Shown here: piece after piece, positions 1-6,415 of the stretch
Numbering within the stretch: the stretch's first letter is position 1
Layout: each line of letters begins with the position of its first letter
Source: Akkermansiaceae bacterium
Lineage (GTDB): Bacteria; Verrucomicrobiota; Verrucomicrobiia; Verrucomicrobiales; Akkermansiaceae
Assembly (NCBI GenBank): GCA_023301545.1
Contig: JALZUI010000045.1
Location: 1-7,600, forward strand
Reading direction: 5' to 3'
DNA length: 7,600 bases
Translations under genes and position numbers: made by a program
Notes under the pieces: generated by a model
Databases searched by the model: none
What the model was told of the DNA's origin: nothing
The model's input: the letters and a program-made list of their open reading frames with translations, nothing else

Positions 1-1463
1 TCTAGGAGTTTCCCCCACGATGCATACTCAGGCGGAAGCCCAAACCCTAAGTAATCTAGAGAGGTAATCGCGGTAACGACCCCTGCGATCGCAAAGGGAA
101 CTACCGTGACCAGAATAGAAATGATATTTGGCAAGATGTGCTTAAAGAGGATACGAGGCGTGCTCGCCCCTAGGAGCTTGGCGGAAGAGACGTAGTCACG
201 TGATTTTTCCTTATAGGCCGCCGATCGCATTAAGTACGTTTTTCCCATCCAGCCAAAGGTTACAAGAATCACTAGAATCATCCCCAACCCTTTGAAAGCC
301 AGCGGAACAACACTCGAAACAATAATGAGAACAAACAGCATCGGAATCGCCTCTAACGCCTCGATGATCCGCTGAAAGATCAAATCGAACCACCCTCCAA
401 AGTAGCCCATCATTAGGCCAATCGTAACGCCGATCGCGTACACGAAAGGAATGTAAAACATCGCGGCTTGAATATTCACCTGTAGTCCGCCGAATAGGTA
501 AGCGAGCACATCATTACCGTTAGAGTCCGTCCCTAAAAGGTGCTGCTTACTAGGGGGCGAGGGATGATAATTCACGACCGCCAATTGATCAGGCGTTTCC
601 TGCAAATACGCATCTAACGTTCCTTCCCCGTAATAGTCTTCACTCACTTGCTGCCCCTCTACATATTTGGAACTGTAGATCCGTTCACCATTAAGCCCCC
701 ACCCATCTACGGGGCCACTAAAGATTCCGTTTCGCAAACGATAACGGAGGTGTAATGGAGTGTCTTCCGTACCAGCCTCAGGCTTATACACACGTGCCGC
801 CAAACCAGAGTAAGGCTTACCGTTCGCTGTACGGTAGAGCCCGTCTTCCCCTAGTTCCAAATCCGTCAACGGAGGAGCCAAAGAGTCTCCTGTGGGAGAG
901 TAAGGAATAGGAGGCATGAGCACCCAATTCACTGCCTTTTTACTCAGGAGCATCTTTCCCCAACTCCCATTCTCTTCGTGAAACACCTTCTTGATGCTCC
1001 GGAAGTTAGCGGGCGCTTCGCGAAAACTGCCTTCTACCCCAAAGTCTCCTCCTTGATACACCTTACGTTCAAACGCAGGGAAGTAGAATTCGCCCTCATA
1101 CTTCATGATTAACGGCTTATTCCCCACCAGAAGAAAATCGAGGGAGGATAGAATTACTAAAAGTAATAGAATCCTAAGTGACCAAACCCCTCGCTTAAGT
1201 TCAGCAAAACGAGCCTTGCGTAAAAGAGAAGCGGGATGACGCGGCCTAGGAACCGCCGAAAAAATCAAGAGCGCCAGCCCGGAAACAACCGCTGCAATAG
1301 CGGTAACCCAACCATACCAAGGGAAGTCCCCTGAGTGGAAAAAGGGAACCCTATTGCTCGTATCGAAAAACCAGCTTGCCGTAGGGAATTTAAGATTCAA
1401 CTTCTCCGCTACGATCCCTAAGGAACCTAGTAATAATAGAATGAATCCGAGAAGCCGATGCAT
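1..1463 (-). CDS. yejE: Peptide ABC transporter permease YejE, 3' end cut by window edge
   Basis: Inner-membrane permease, partner of YejB in a Yej-type oligopeptide importer. The frame is open for 487 codons from the ATG at 1463 to the left edge. That ATG lies 4 bases after the yejB stop, which fixes the start and suggests translational coupling; no Shine-Dalgarno site is visible. Residues about 91-150 (KRGVWSLRILLLL, NKPLIMKYEGEFYFP) and from about 300 on (LLGTDSNGNDVLAYLFGG) match remembered E. coli YejE. The permease-type EAA loop is at about 428-446 (SSAKLLGASTPRILFKHIL), followed by SLDYLGFGLP at 468-477. Two things are odd. The first about 90 residues add two extra hydrophobic helices (about 5-19 and 50-71) before the usual first helix (about 96-114), and residues about 207-272 form a MORN/YwqK-like soluble insert. 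E. coli YejE is about 341 residues, so this protein is far longer even incomplete. The family call is firm; the substrate is inferred. Confidence 0.9.
   Translation of the reverse strand, partial: MHRLLGFILLLLGSLGIVAEKLNLKFPTASWFFDTSNRVPFFHSGDFPWYGWVTAIAAVVSGLALLIFSAVPRPRHPASLLRKARFAELKRGVWSLRILLLLVILSSLDFLLVGNKPLIMKYEGEFYFPAFERKVYQGGDFGVEGSFREAPANFRSIKKVFHEENGSWGKMLLSKKAVNWVLMPPIPYSPTGDSLAPPLTDLELGEDGLYRTANGKPYSGLAARVYKPEAGTEDTPLHLRYRLRNGIFSGPVDGWGLNGERIYSSKYVEGQQVSEDYYGEGTLDAYLQETPDQLAVVNYHPSPPSKQHLLGTDSNGNDVLAYLFGGLQVNIQAAMFYIPFVYAIGVTIGLMMGYFGGWFDLIFQRIIEALEAIPMLFVLIIVSSVVPLAFKGLGMILVILVTFGWMGKTYLMRSAAYKEKSRDYVSSAKLLGASTPRILFKHILPNIISILVTVVPFAIAGVVTAITSLDYLGFGLPPEYASWGKLL
639..845 (-). 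repeat. MORN/YwqK-like repeat segment inside YejE periplasmic loop
   Basis: This covers YejE residues about 207-275. It repeats a pattern of aromatic positions followed by NG and then SG or EG: DGLYRTANGKPYSG, then LRYRLRNGIFSG, then WGLNGERIYSSKYVEG. This spacing (Y-x-x-NG-x-x-x-G) is typical of MORN-type beta-hairpin repeats as in YwqK-like proteins. It sits between the first canonical membrane helix and the LLGTD motif that precedes the permease core, so it should face the periplasm. The assignment is by eye; a profile search against MORN models would decide it. Confidence 0.55.
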
Positions 1464-1467
1464 AAGT

Positions 1468-2811
1468 TTATTTGAATTTGATCCGCGGATCGATCGTCGC
1501 GATGATGAAATCTGAAAGAATATTGCCCAAAAGCACCAATAAGGAAGAAATGGTAAGAGTACCCATCACAATGGGGTAATCTCGGTCTAGAATAGCCTGA
1601 TATCCTAGCAGGCCAAATCCCTGAATATCAAAGACACGCTCAATCAACATGCTACCGCCTACAAAAATCGTAATGAGCTGCCCTAGCGAGGTCGCAATAG
1701 GGATAAGTGAGTTTTTAAAGGCGTGCCCAAAAACTGCTCGGCGAAAAGAAGCCCCTCTAGACACTGCTGTTTTGACATAGTCTGCCGCCAGATTATCCAT
1801 AAGATTATTTTTCATCATCATCGTCAGAAAGGCAAAACCACTAACAACGTAACATGCCAATGGAAGAACCGTGTGATGCGCCAAATCTTTCACTTTTCCG
1901 ACCACGCTCAAAGCGCCGAAATCAGGGCTCGTCAGGCCAAAGATCGGGAAAAGCTCCATCCTCACCCCTAACCAAACAATCAAAATTGCCCCCAGTGCAA
2001 AGCCTGGGATTGAATACCCAATGAAAATCAAAATTGAAGTCGCGGTATCAATTGGCGTACGGTGGTTAATTGCCTTAATTACGCCCAGAGGCAGACTTAC
2101 GCCGTAAGTTATAAACGCCGAGAGAAGCCCGAAATAAGCCGCGATCGGAACCCGTTCCCAAATCAACCCTAGAACCGAATCTCCATAATTTGCAGAATAC
2201 CCTAAATCACCCTGCAAAAGCCCACTAAAACTCTTTTTGAAAACTACTGCACGATCCTTATAGCCCGGTGCTTCGCTATCTTCGGCCAGACGGTTGCGTT
2301 TACGGTATCTAGCCTGACGGTCCGCTTCCGAATCAAACCGATAACTCCAACCCAAGTCCTCCAAGCTCTCTCCCGTGTCTAAAACGGCCTTAGAAATCCC
2401 TCCTGCAGACTTCGTCAATCTCGCCACACTTCCTGTTCTCTTTAGAACGATTTCTACCGTATCCCCTTCTGTATTCGCGCTTCCAGTAATCCTTTCCCCT
2501 TTATCAGCCCCGAATTCCTTCTTAGAAATCAAGCTCTCCCGAGGCCAAGCTCCAAGCCACTGCAAATACGCCACTACGGCGGGCTGGTTAAATCCATACA
2601 GCTCTTCGATCTCCTCAATCTCAGCTTCTCCTAGCGTCCCTTTATTTGCCTGGGAGGAAGTGGCGCCTTCCGTAGTCGCAGCCGAGGCCTCCGCAAGTAA
2701 ACGCTCAATCGGCCCACCCGGCATCGAACGTGAAATACTAAAAACCAACAACGTAATTACCAATAACGTTGGAGGGACAATTAATATTCGGCGAATAAAA
2801 TAACTTAGCAT
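1468..2811 (-). CDS. yejB: Peptide ABC transporter permease YejB, with extra periplasmic insert
   Basis: Inner-membrane permease of an oligopeptide ABC importer of the Yej type; in enterobacteria YejABEF imports peptides including microcin C and affects antimicrobial-peptide resistance (family knowledge). It is 447 residues against about 364 in E. coli. Residues 1-33 (YFIRRILIVPPTLLVIT, SRSMPGGP) are the usual first helix and PGGP motif, and LYGFNQPAVVAYLQWL (71-86) the usual following segment. From about 200 the match resumes with GDLGYS, LPLGVIKAI (240-248), IGYSIPGFALG (264-274) and the EAA-type loop AVSRGASFRRAVFGHAFKNS (349-368). It closes with GFGLLGYQAILDRDYPIVMG (398-417) and DPRIKFK at the C-terminus. 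Residues about 90-196 are an insert absent from the E. coli protein and rich in charged residues. The ATG at 2811 has GGAG five bases upstream. It is the first gene of the operon. Confidence 0.93.
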   Translation of the reverse strand: MLSYFIRRILIVPPTLLVITLLVFSISRSMPGGPIERLLAEASAATTEGATSSQANKGTLGEAEIEEIEELYGFNQPAVVAYLQWLGAWPRESLISKKEFGADKGERITGSANTEGDTVEIVLKRTGSVARLTKSAGGISKAVLDTGESLEDLGWSYRFDSEADRQARYRKRNRLAEDSEAPGYKDRAVVFKKSFSGLLQGDLGYSANYGDSVLGLIWERVPIAAYFGLLSAFITYGVSLPLGVIKAINHRTPIDTATSILIFIGYSIPGFALGAILIVWLGVRMELFPIFGLTSPDFGALSVVGKVKDLAHHTVLPLACYVVSGFAFLTMMMKNNLMDNLAADYVKTAVSRGASFRRAVFGHAFKNSLIPIATSLGQLITIFVGGSMLIERVFDIQGFGLLGYQAILDRDYPIVMGTLTISSLLVLLGNILSDFIIATIDPRIKFK

Positions 2812-2816
2812 TAGGA

Positions 2817-2820
2817 CTCC
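2817..2820 (-). promoter_or_regulatory. Shine-Dalgarno site of yejB
   Basis: GGAG on the minus strand, five bases before the yejB ATG at 2811. It supports that start and is one of only two plausible ribosome-binding sites in the window. Confidence 0.55.
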
Positions 2821-2835
2821 ACTATAAAACTATTA

Positions 2836-2847
2836 CCTAGAGCTAGG
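2836..2847. promoter_or_regulatory. Palindrome upstream of yejB, possible operator
   Basis: CCTAGAGCTAGG is an inverted repeat of two 5-base arms around a 2-base centre, 25-36 bases upstream of the yejB start. Its place near where a promoter should be makes it a candidate protein-binding site. It is short, however, and CTAG is common in this DNA, so chance is a real alternative. No convincing -35/-10 pair could be aligned around it. Confidence 0.2.
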
Positions 2848-2935
2848 CGCAAGCAACTTTTCAAACGAATCTCTTCCCTTCAAAAAACTTAGGCTCCCAA
2901 CCAAATAGCTCTTAATTCCTCCAGCTATAACCCAA

Positions 2936-2952
2936 AGGGCTGAGTGAGCCCT
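2936..2952. repeat. Short hairpin, first of a cluster
   Basis: AGGGCT and AGCCCT pair as a 6-base stem around a 5-base loop (GAGTG). It lies 12 bases from the stronger hairpin at 2965-2986. On the minus strand it would be in a long yejB leader, if transcription starts that far upstream. Confidence 0.4.
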
Positions 2953-2964
2953 CTACAAAAGAGC

Positions 2965-2986
2965 CTCTAGGGAACAACCCCTAGAG
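2965..2986. repeat. Perfect 8-bp hairpin, possible terminator or RNA leader element
   Basis: CTCTAGGG and CCCTAGAG form a perfect 8-base stem with a 6-base loop. On the minus strand the stem is followed by GGCTCTTTTG, a short T run; on the plus strand by ACCAATTTTA. Neither is a clean Rho-independent tail, so a terminator is possible but not shown. No gene in the window ends here: both neighbours diverge from this spacer. That makes a simple gene-end terminator unlikely and leaves a leader or small-RNA role open. Confidence 0.4.
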
Positions 2987-3020
2987 ACCAATTTTATGAA
3001 AAATAACTAACTAACAATTA

Positions 3021-3041
3021 GCTACCTAAACCAGCGGTAGC
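3021..3041. repeat. Short hairpin, third of the cluster
   Basis: GCTACC and GGTAGC pair as a 6-base stem around a 9-base loop. It lies 34 bases beyond the 2965-2986 hairpin. Alone it is within chance expectation; it is listed because three such elements fall within about 105 bases. Confidence 0.3.
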
Positions 3042-3305
3042 ACAGCATCCATTTAAACGTCAAGACGAATAAGCATTAAAATCGTCAATGCGCAGATTGT
3101 TAACATCAGTCATGAGTAAAAATAACTTACCCTAAATCTTATTAAACTACTTTCAATAACCTAGATACGCTATTAGATCCCCGCGAAAACTAACGGAGTT
3201 GTAAACTTACACTCTTTCTCGCCTCCTCTTTAGAAAAAAAACTCACGCATAGACCAAATCTAACGCAGACTAGCTGGGGAATGGTTTGACATTTCAGCTG
3301 ACTTC

Positions 3306-4436
3306 ATGGAGCGTCCTGTTATGAATTTGACTACTACAGCCTATGGTACTTGGAGCGGAGGACGTTACATGCACTACGGAGAAATGCTCACCGAAGAACG
3401 CTACCAGGAATGTATTCGACTAGCCTACGACTCTGGAATACGCACATTTGTAACTGCTGATGTCTACGGCACAGGCTTAGCGGATCAAGCTCTAGGACGC
3501 GCGCTCGAAGGCATCGACCGTGACACCTATTGCCTTGTTGGCATGGTGGGACACGATCATTATAAAGGAAAACGTCAAGGCAGTTCAGGCTTCCCACGCT
3601 TTACCCATCCTGAACTGAATTCGCCCAAACAATACAAGGATTTCCTTCTCAAGCAGACCTCAGATTCACTCAAAAACTGCCAAACAGACCACTTTGACCT
3701 CCTCATGCTCCACAACCCAGACGAACTGGGTTACATCAGTGAAGATGTATGGACCGCTATGGAGCACCTTAAGACCGAGGGCCTCACCTCCCGCTTAGGC
3801 CTAGCTCCTGGCCCGGCAAATGGATTTACTCTAGACATGATCTACTCCTTTGAAAACTTCGGGGAGCTGATCGACTGGACGATGATCATCCTCAACCCGC
3901 TCGAACCCTGGCCCGGTCAACACGTCCTCGCCGCAGCCGAGTCGAACGAGGTTGATATCCTAACCCGAGTCGTGGATTACGGAGGACTCTTCTTCGACAT
4001 CATGAAACCTGGATATGAATTCAAGCCAGGGGATCACCGCGCCTACCGCCCAGACGGTTGGATTGAGCGCGGTTGCGAGCTCATTGATAAAATGAGACCA
4101 ATTGCTGAGGAACACGGAATTACCCCTATTCAACTAGCCTGTATCTGGAACCTCTCTCAAGCGCCCGTCAAGAGCGTCGTCCCTACGTGTGTCCAAGAGC
4201 CTAATCCAGACGCACCTAAAATCGAGGACATGATCCAACAGGTGGCCACCCTCTCCGATCTCAGATTCAGTCCCGAGGAAGTCGCTATAATCCGTGAAAT
4301 CGGAGATAACACCGGTTGTATGAAACTCAAGGGCGCCAGTAAGCGTCATAGCGAAAGCGAGCGTCCAGATGAGTGGCCCATGCGCGATGATTTACTCATC
4401 CTAGCTGAAAAATATGGCCTACCTACAGATTGGTAA
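3306..4436 (+). CDS. Aldo/keto-reductase-fold protein with altered catalytic site
   Basis: This is a 376-residue soluble protein of the aldo/keto reductase (AKR) superfamily, which are NAD(P)H-dependent TIM-barrel oxidoreductases. Family marks are AYGTWSGG (12-19), TADVYGTGLADQALGRAL (50-67), HFDLLMLHNPDELG (129-142), a helix-4 region DVWTAMEHLKTEGLTSRLG (147-165), GITPIQLACIW (271-281) and VKSVVP (288-293). Of the usual Asp-Tyr-Lys-His tetrad, Tyr54 and His136 are present, but the Asp position is Val49 and the Lys position is Met80. The Ser-Asn pair that contacts nicotinamide reads Ala-Pro (167-168). The phosphate-binding loop after VVP reads TCVQEPNPDAP, unlike the usual pattern. A C-terminal tail (about 334-376, NTGCMKLKGA, DEWPMRDDLLILAEKYGL) extends the barrel. 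It may be a non-classical reductase or a catalytically inactive member; substrate unknown. The frame is open upstream to 3264 without another start codon. No signal peptide is seen, so it is probably cytoplasmic. Confidence 0.82.
   Translation: MERPVMNLTTTAYGTWSGGRYMHYGEMLTEERYQECIRLAYDSGIRTFVTADVYGTGLADQALGRALEGIDRDTYCLVGMVGHDHYKGKRQGSSGFPRFTHPELNSPKQYKDFLLKQTSDSLKNCQTDHFDLLMLHNPDELGYISEDVWTAMEHLKTEGLTSRLGLAPGPANGFTLDMIYSFENFGELIDWTMIILNPLEPWPGQHVLAAAESNEVDILTRVVDYGGLFFDIMKPGYEFKPGDHRAYRPDGWIERGCELIDKMRPIAEEHGITPIQLACIWNLSQAPVKSVVPTCVQEPNPDAPKIEDMIQQVATLSDLRFSPEEVAIIREIGDNTGCMKLKGASKRHSESERPDEWPMRDDLLILAEKYGLPTDW
3308..3311 (+). promoter_or_regulatory. GGAG that may set an alternative start of the reductase-like gene
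   Basis: GGAG lies nine bases before a second in-frame ATG at 3321, inside the first codons of the frame that begins at 3306. No comparable site precedes the ATG at 3306. If used, it would shorten the protein by five residues, to 371. Confidence 0.35.
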
Positions 4437-4549
4437 AGCTCCTTTACCCTTCGTAAGCTTAGACTCTTCTAACACATTTCAGACTTTACAATAAAACGCC
4501 ATAACGTAGCGATACATTAAGTACCTAGTCGAACTCTCTTTTTAAATCT

Positions 4550-5590
4550 ATGAACCTCTCCCCCTGCTCCAAATACATAATCCTACTTTGGATCTCTTGT
4601 ATGACGGTGTTTTCAGCTAGCGGTGAGGACGAAGTAGACGACATCAACGACCCCGTTCTCCCGCTAGAAGAAGCGATGGGAGTAATTGATCAGCTCGCCC
4701 CTCTACCCGAGGTTGAACATGAGGTTACTCATAACGCCGTCACCCTCATCCTTGAAGAAGGCGAGTCTCCAGACTTCATGCTTCTGCGCTACCTTCAAAT
4801 CCAAGAACGACTGGAGGTTAAAGAGAACATTAAGCAAGCCGTTCAGAAGAAGTTTTTTGACCGCCAACAAAAGGAGACGGTTTACGACCCCTTAGAAGTC
4901 CTCACTAAAAACGAGCGCATCGTTATGGAAAACACCCTTAAGGAGTATTATGAAAACGAAATCAACCCCTTGTTCGTCAATATCCTGACCCCTACTGAAG
5001 TGAAAGCGATTACGCTAACAAAGCACACTTCCCATGAAGCCACTCTTAAAGATCATCCAGATGGAATCATCGCTTACTATTTCATGGGGGAACCCAAAAA
5101 GACTAAGGTTTACTTTGGGAACAAGGTCTTCTCCAATATTCTCCACGCCAAACAAAAAGAAATCGAAGAGATCGCTCTAAAAGAGAGCTTAGCCCAAACC
5201 GACAACTTCGGCTCCATATACCAGCACATTAACAGTCTCAGTTCACACCTAACTCAGCACTATGACGAATTGGGGCTGCTCCAGCCAAAGCGCGATCGCC
5301 TAGCCGCCGAGCAACAGGCCGCTGACACGGCCAGAGCGAATGCACATCAGGCTAATATTACCGCCCCGGCAAACCCAGAAAACAAGCTAGCTCGATTTCT
5401 GCCGACCATTCTAATTGCAATCATCGCACTACTTATCATAGCTATCTTATATGTGATAATCGCTATGATTCAGCGCATCACAAAGAATAAACAAGCCACC
5501 CAAACCTTACCAAAAAAAGAGTTAGACTCTACTCTAGGGTTTGCCGTAGCGAACGACCACCGTAAAGGCGAGGCTCTATCCGAGGAGTAG
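4550..5590 (+). CDS. Unrecognised exported protein with one C-terminal membrane helix
   Basis: I do not recognise this 346-residue protein. Residues 1-25 look like a signal peptide: Lys8, a hydrophobic core YIILLWISCMTVF (9-21), and a likely cut after SASG. Cys17 does not sit in a good lipobox, because Trp14 occupies the -3 position. An acidic stretch follows (26-41). The middle (about 55-245) is mixed alpha/beta, with a notable PDGIIAYYFMGEPKKTKVYFG (170-190) that could be paired strands. Residues about 245-268 are Ala/Gln-rich and probably helical, leading to one strong membrane helix (about 284-307), then a basic RITKNK and a polar 35-residue cytoplasmic tail. The signal-domain-helix order is like TPM-domain proteins, but I see no diagnostic TPM motif. 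The start lacks a Shine-Dalgarno site. The gene lies 113 bases after the reductase-like gene, so co-transcription is possible, and it runs into the convergent repair gene with only 3 bases between stops. Confidence 0.8.
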   Translation: MNLSPCSKYIILLWISCMTVFSASGEDEVDDINDPVLPLEEAMGVIDQLAPLPEVEHEVTHNAVTLILEEGESPDFMLLRYLQIQERLEVKENIKQAVQKKFFDRQQKETVYDPLEVLTKNERIVMENTLKEYYENEINPLFVNILTPTEVKAITLTKHTSHEATLKDHPDGIIAYYFMGEPKKTKVYFGNKVFSNILHAKQKEIEEIALKESLAQTDNFGSIYQHINSLSSHLTQHYDELGLLQPKRDRLAAEQQAADTARANAHQANITAPANPENKLARFLPTILIAIIALLIIAILYVIIAMIQRITKNKQATQTLPKKELDSTLGFAVANDHRKGEALSEE

Positions 5591-5593
5591 TCT

Positions 5594-6415
5594 TCACTTA
5601 GCCTTCACTCTAATCTCTAAGGCTCTAGGATCCTCTCGCTTGGCCCAATAGCGGACAGCATGGCGGATCACCCATTTCAGCTCTTTACTAGCACCCTCTG
5701 CTAACCACTTTTCGCATCGGGCAAAAACCCACTCAGGGTTTTTCTTAGCTAAATCCCCTAGGTGATTTGCTACACTCCGGCGGACATAGAGCTCTTCATC
5801 GTTCTTTAAAGCTTCTAAAATCGGAGCTGTTTTATCAGGATCATCATTAGCTAACCTTGTTCCCCATGGCAACAGCGGTCTCGTCCCTTCACTACACAAT
5901 CTACGGACATGGGGATTTGGATCATCTAACCAATCCATAATCTGCGCCATCATCCGCTCTTCTGATTCTAATAAAAACGGCCGAATCGCCCACTCCGAGG
6001 TGAACCGCATCGTTAGTTCATATAGCCCTCTTACAGAGGTCTCAAACCGCTCATCTCCAACCCCAAACTCAGCCAAATATGCGCTATAGGGTAGGTAATA
6101 GTACATCGCGGAACCAATATCAACGACCTCCATTCGTGCTGGAGTCATGGAGTTCACAAATACCTCCATCGCTTCCCCATAGTCATCTGGTAAGAACTCC
6201 TTCATCGCTCTTCCAATATGCCGCGCTCGCTCCATTAATTCTAATTCCTCTAGCCCCTCTAATGCGCGAGTCACAAACTGCTCTCTCCCAAACCCCGACC
6301 AAGCCCAATGAAGATTCTCTGACAGGTAATGAATCGTTTCCTCATTGAGCGAGAGCTTCAGCGGTACCCCCTTCGTTATCGAATTAGCATGAGGCGGAAT
6401 CTTCGGTGCTTTCAT
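5594..6415 (-). CDS. DNA alkylation repair protein, AlkC-like HEAT-repeat glycosylase
   Basis: This 273-residue protein matches the AlkC side of the AlkC/AlkD family. These proteins are built of HEAT-like helical repeats and excise N3/N7-alkylated bases without flipping them out (family knowledge). Key marks are TSEWAIRPFL (139-148), DPNPHVRRLCSEGTRPLLPW (165-184), LYVRRSVANHLGDLAKKNP (209-227) and WVIRHAVRYWAKR (248-260), each a helix pair with the Arg-Arg or Arg-His pattern lining the DNA groove. It ends just after the last repeat, so it lacks the C-terminal Ig-like domain that some AlkC proteins carry. The ATG at 6415 has no close Shine-Dalgarno site. A minus-strand GATAAT lies only 8 bases upstream of the ATG, which would give a leaderless or nearly leaderless message. 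It is divergent from polA, whose gap-filling activity acts after base excision, and convergent with the unknown membrane-protein gene. Exact substrate is not predictable by eye. Confidence 0.88.
   Translation of the reverse strand: MKAPKIPPHANSITKGVPLKLSLNEETIHYLSENLHWAWSGFGREQFVTRALEGLEELELMERARHIGRAMKEFLPDDYGEAMEVFVNSMTPARMEVVDIGSAMYYYLPYSAYLAEFGVGDERFETSVRGLYELTMRFTSEWAIRPFLLESEERMMAQIMDWLDDPNPHVRRLCSEGTRPLLPWGTRLANDDPDKTAPILEALKNDEELYVRRSVANHLGDLAKKNPEWVFARCEKWLAEGASKELKWVIRHAVRYWAKREDPRALEIRVKAK

Larger units (their letters stand above)
2812..3305. other. Non-coding divergent spacer between yejB and the reductase-like gene
   Basis: This 494-base AT-rich stretch separates the leftward yejBE operon from the rightward aldo/keto-reductase-like gene. 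ATG-initiated frames checked by eye are only a few codons long, for example those at 2996 and 3112. Nothing resembles a tRNA T-arm or an rRNA. It must hold the promoters of both flanking transcripts, but no -35/-10 pair stands out. It contains three small inverted repeats between 2936 and 3041 and the palindrome at 2836-2847. From about 3045 to 3300 I see only AT-rich sequence with runs of A and no clear signal. It could hold a leader RNA or small RNA, or be decayed sequence. Confidence 0.6.

Noticed and set aside
85..93. GCGATCGC octamer, as in cyanobacterial HIP1
   Set aside because: Only two copies were seen (near 86 and 5291), far too few for HIP1-type enrichment; protein similarity does not suggest a cyanobacterium.
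211..393. 60-codon minus-strand frame
   Set aside because: It overlaps yejE in another frame; its residue composition is Cys- and Ser-rich with no family resemblance, while the yejE frame matches a known permease throughout.
1723..1971. 82-codon plus-strand frame
   Set aside because: It lies antisense to the conserved core of yejB and encodes no recognisable pattern.
2375..2803. 142-codon plus-strand frame opposite yejB
   Set aside because: It is the longest antisense frame, over the variable insert and the N-terminus of yejB. It shows low complexity (Ser, Ala, Pro) and no ribosome-binding site, and yejB is the clear coding strand.
3286..3291. TTGACA as the -35 box of the reductase-like gene
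   Set aside because: A -10 at normal spacing would fall inside the coding sequence at about 3309, where the bases do not fit; a promoter there would start after the gene's first codon.
3388..3597. 69-codon minus-strand frame
   Set aside because: Antisense to the conserved N-terminal half of the aldo/keto-reductase-like gene; no motif seen.
4134..4349. 71-codon minus-strand frame
   Set aside because: Antisense to the C-terminal part of the aldo/keto-reductase-like gene; no motif seen.
5600..5624. Inverted repeat AGCCTT/AAGGCT as a bidirectional terminator
   Set aside because: The 6-base arms span a 13-base loop inside the 3' end of the AlkC-like gene, and no T run follows on either strand.
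6079..6348. 89-codon plus-strand frame
   Set aside because: Antisense to the AlkC-like gene, whose own frame carries the family motifs.
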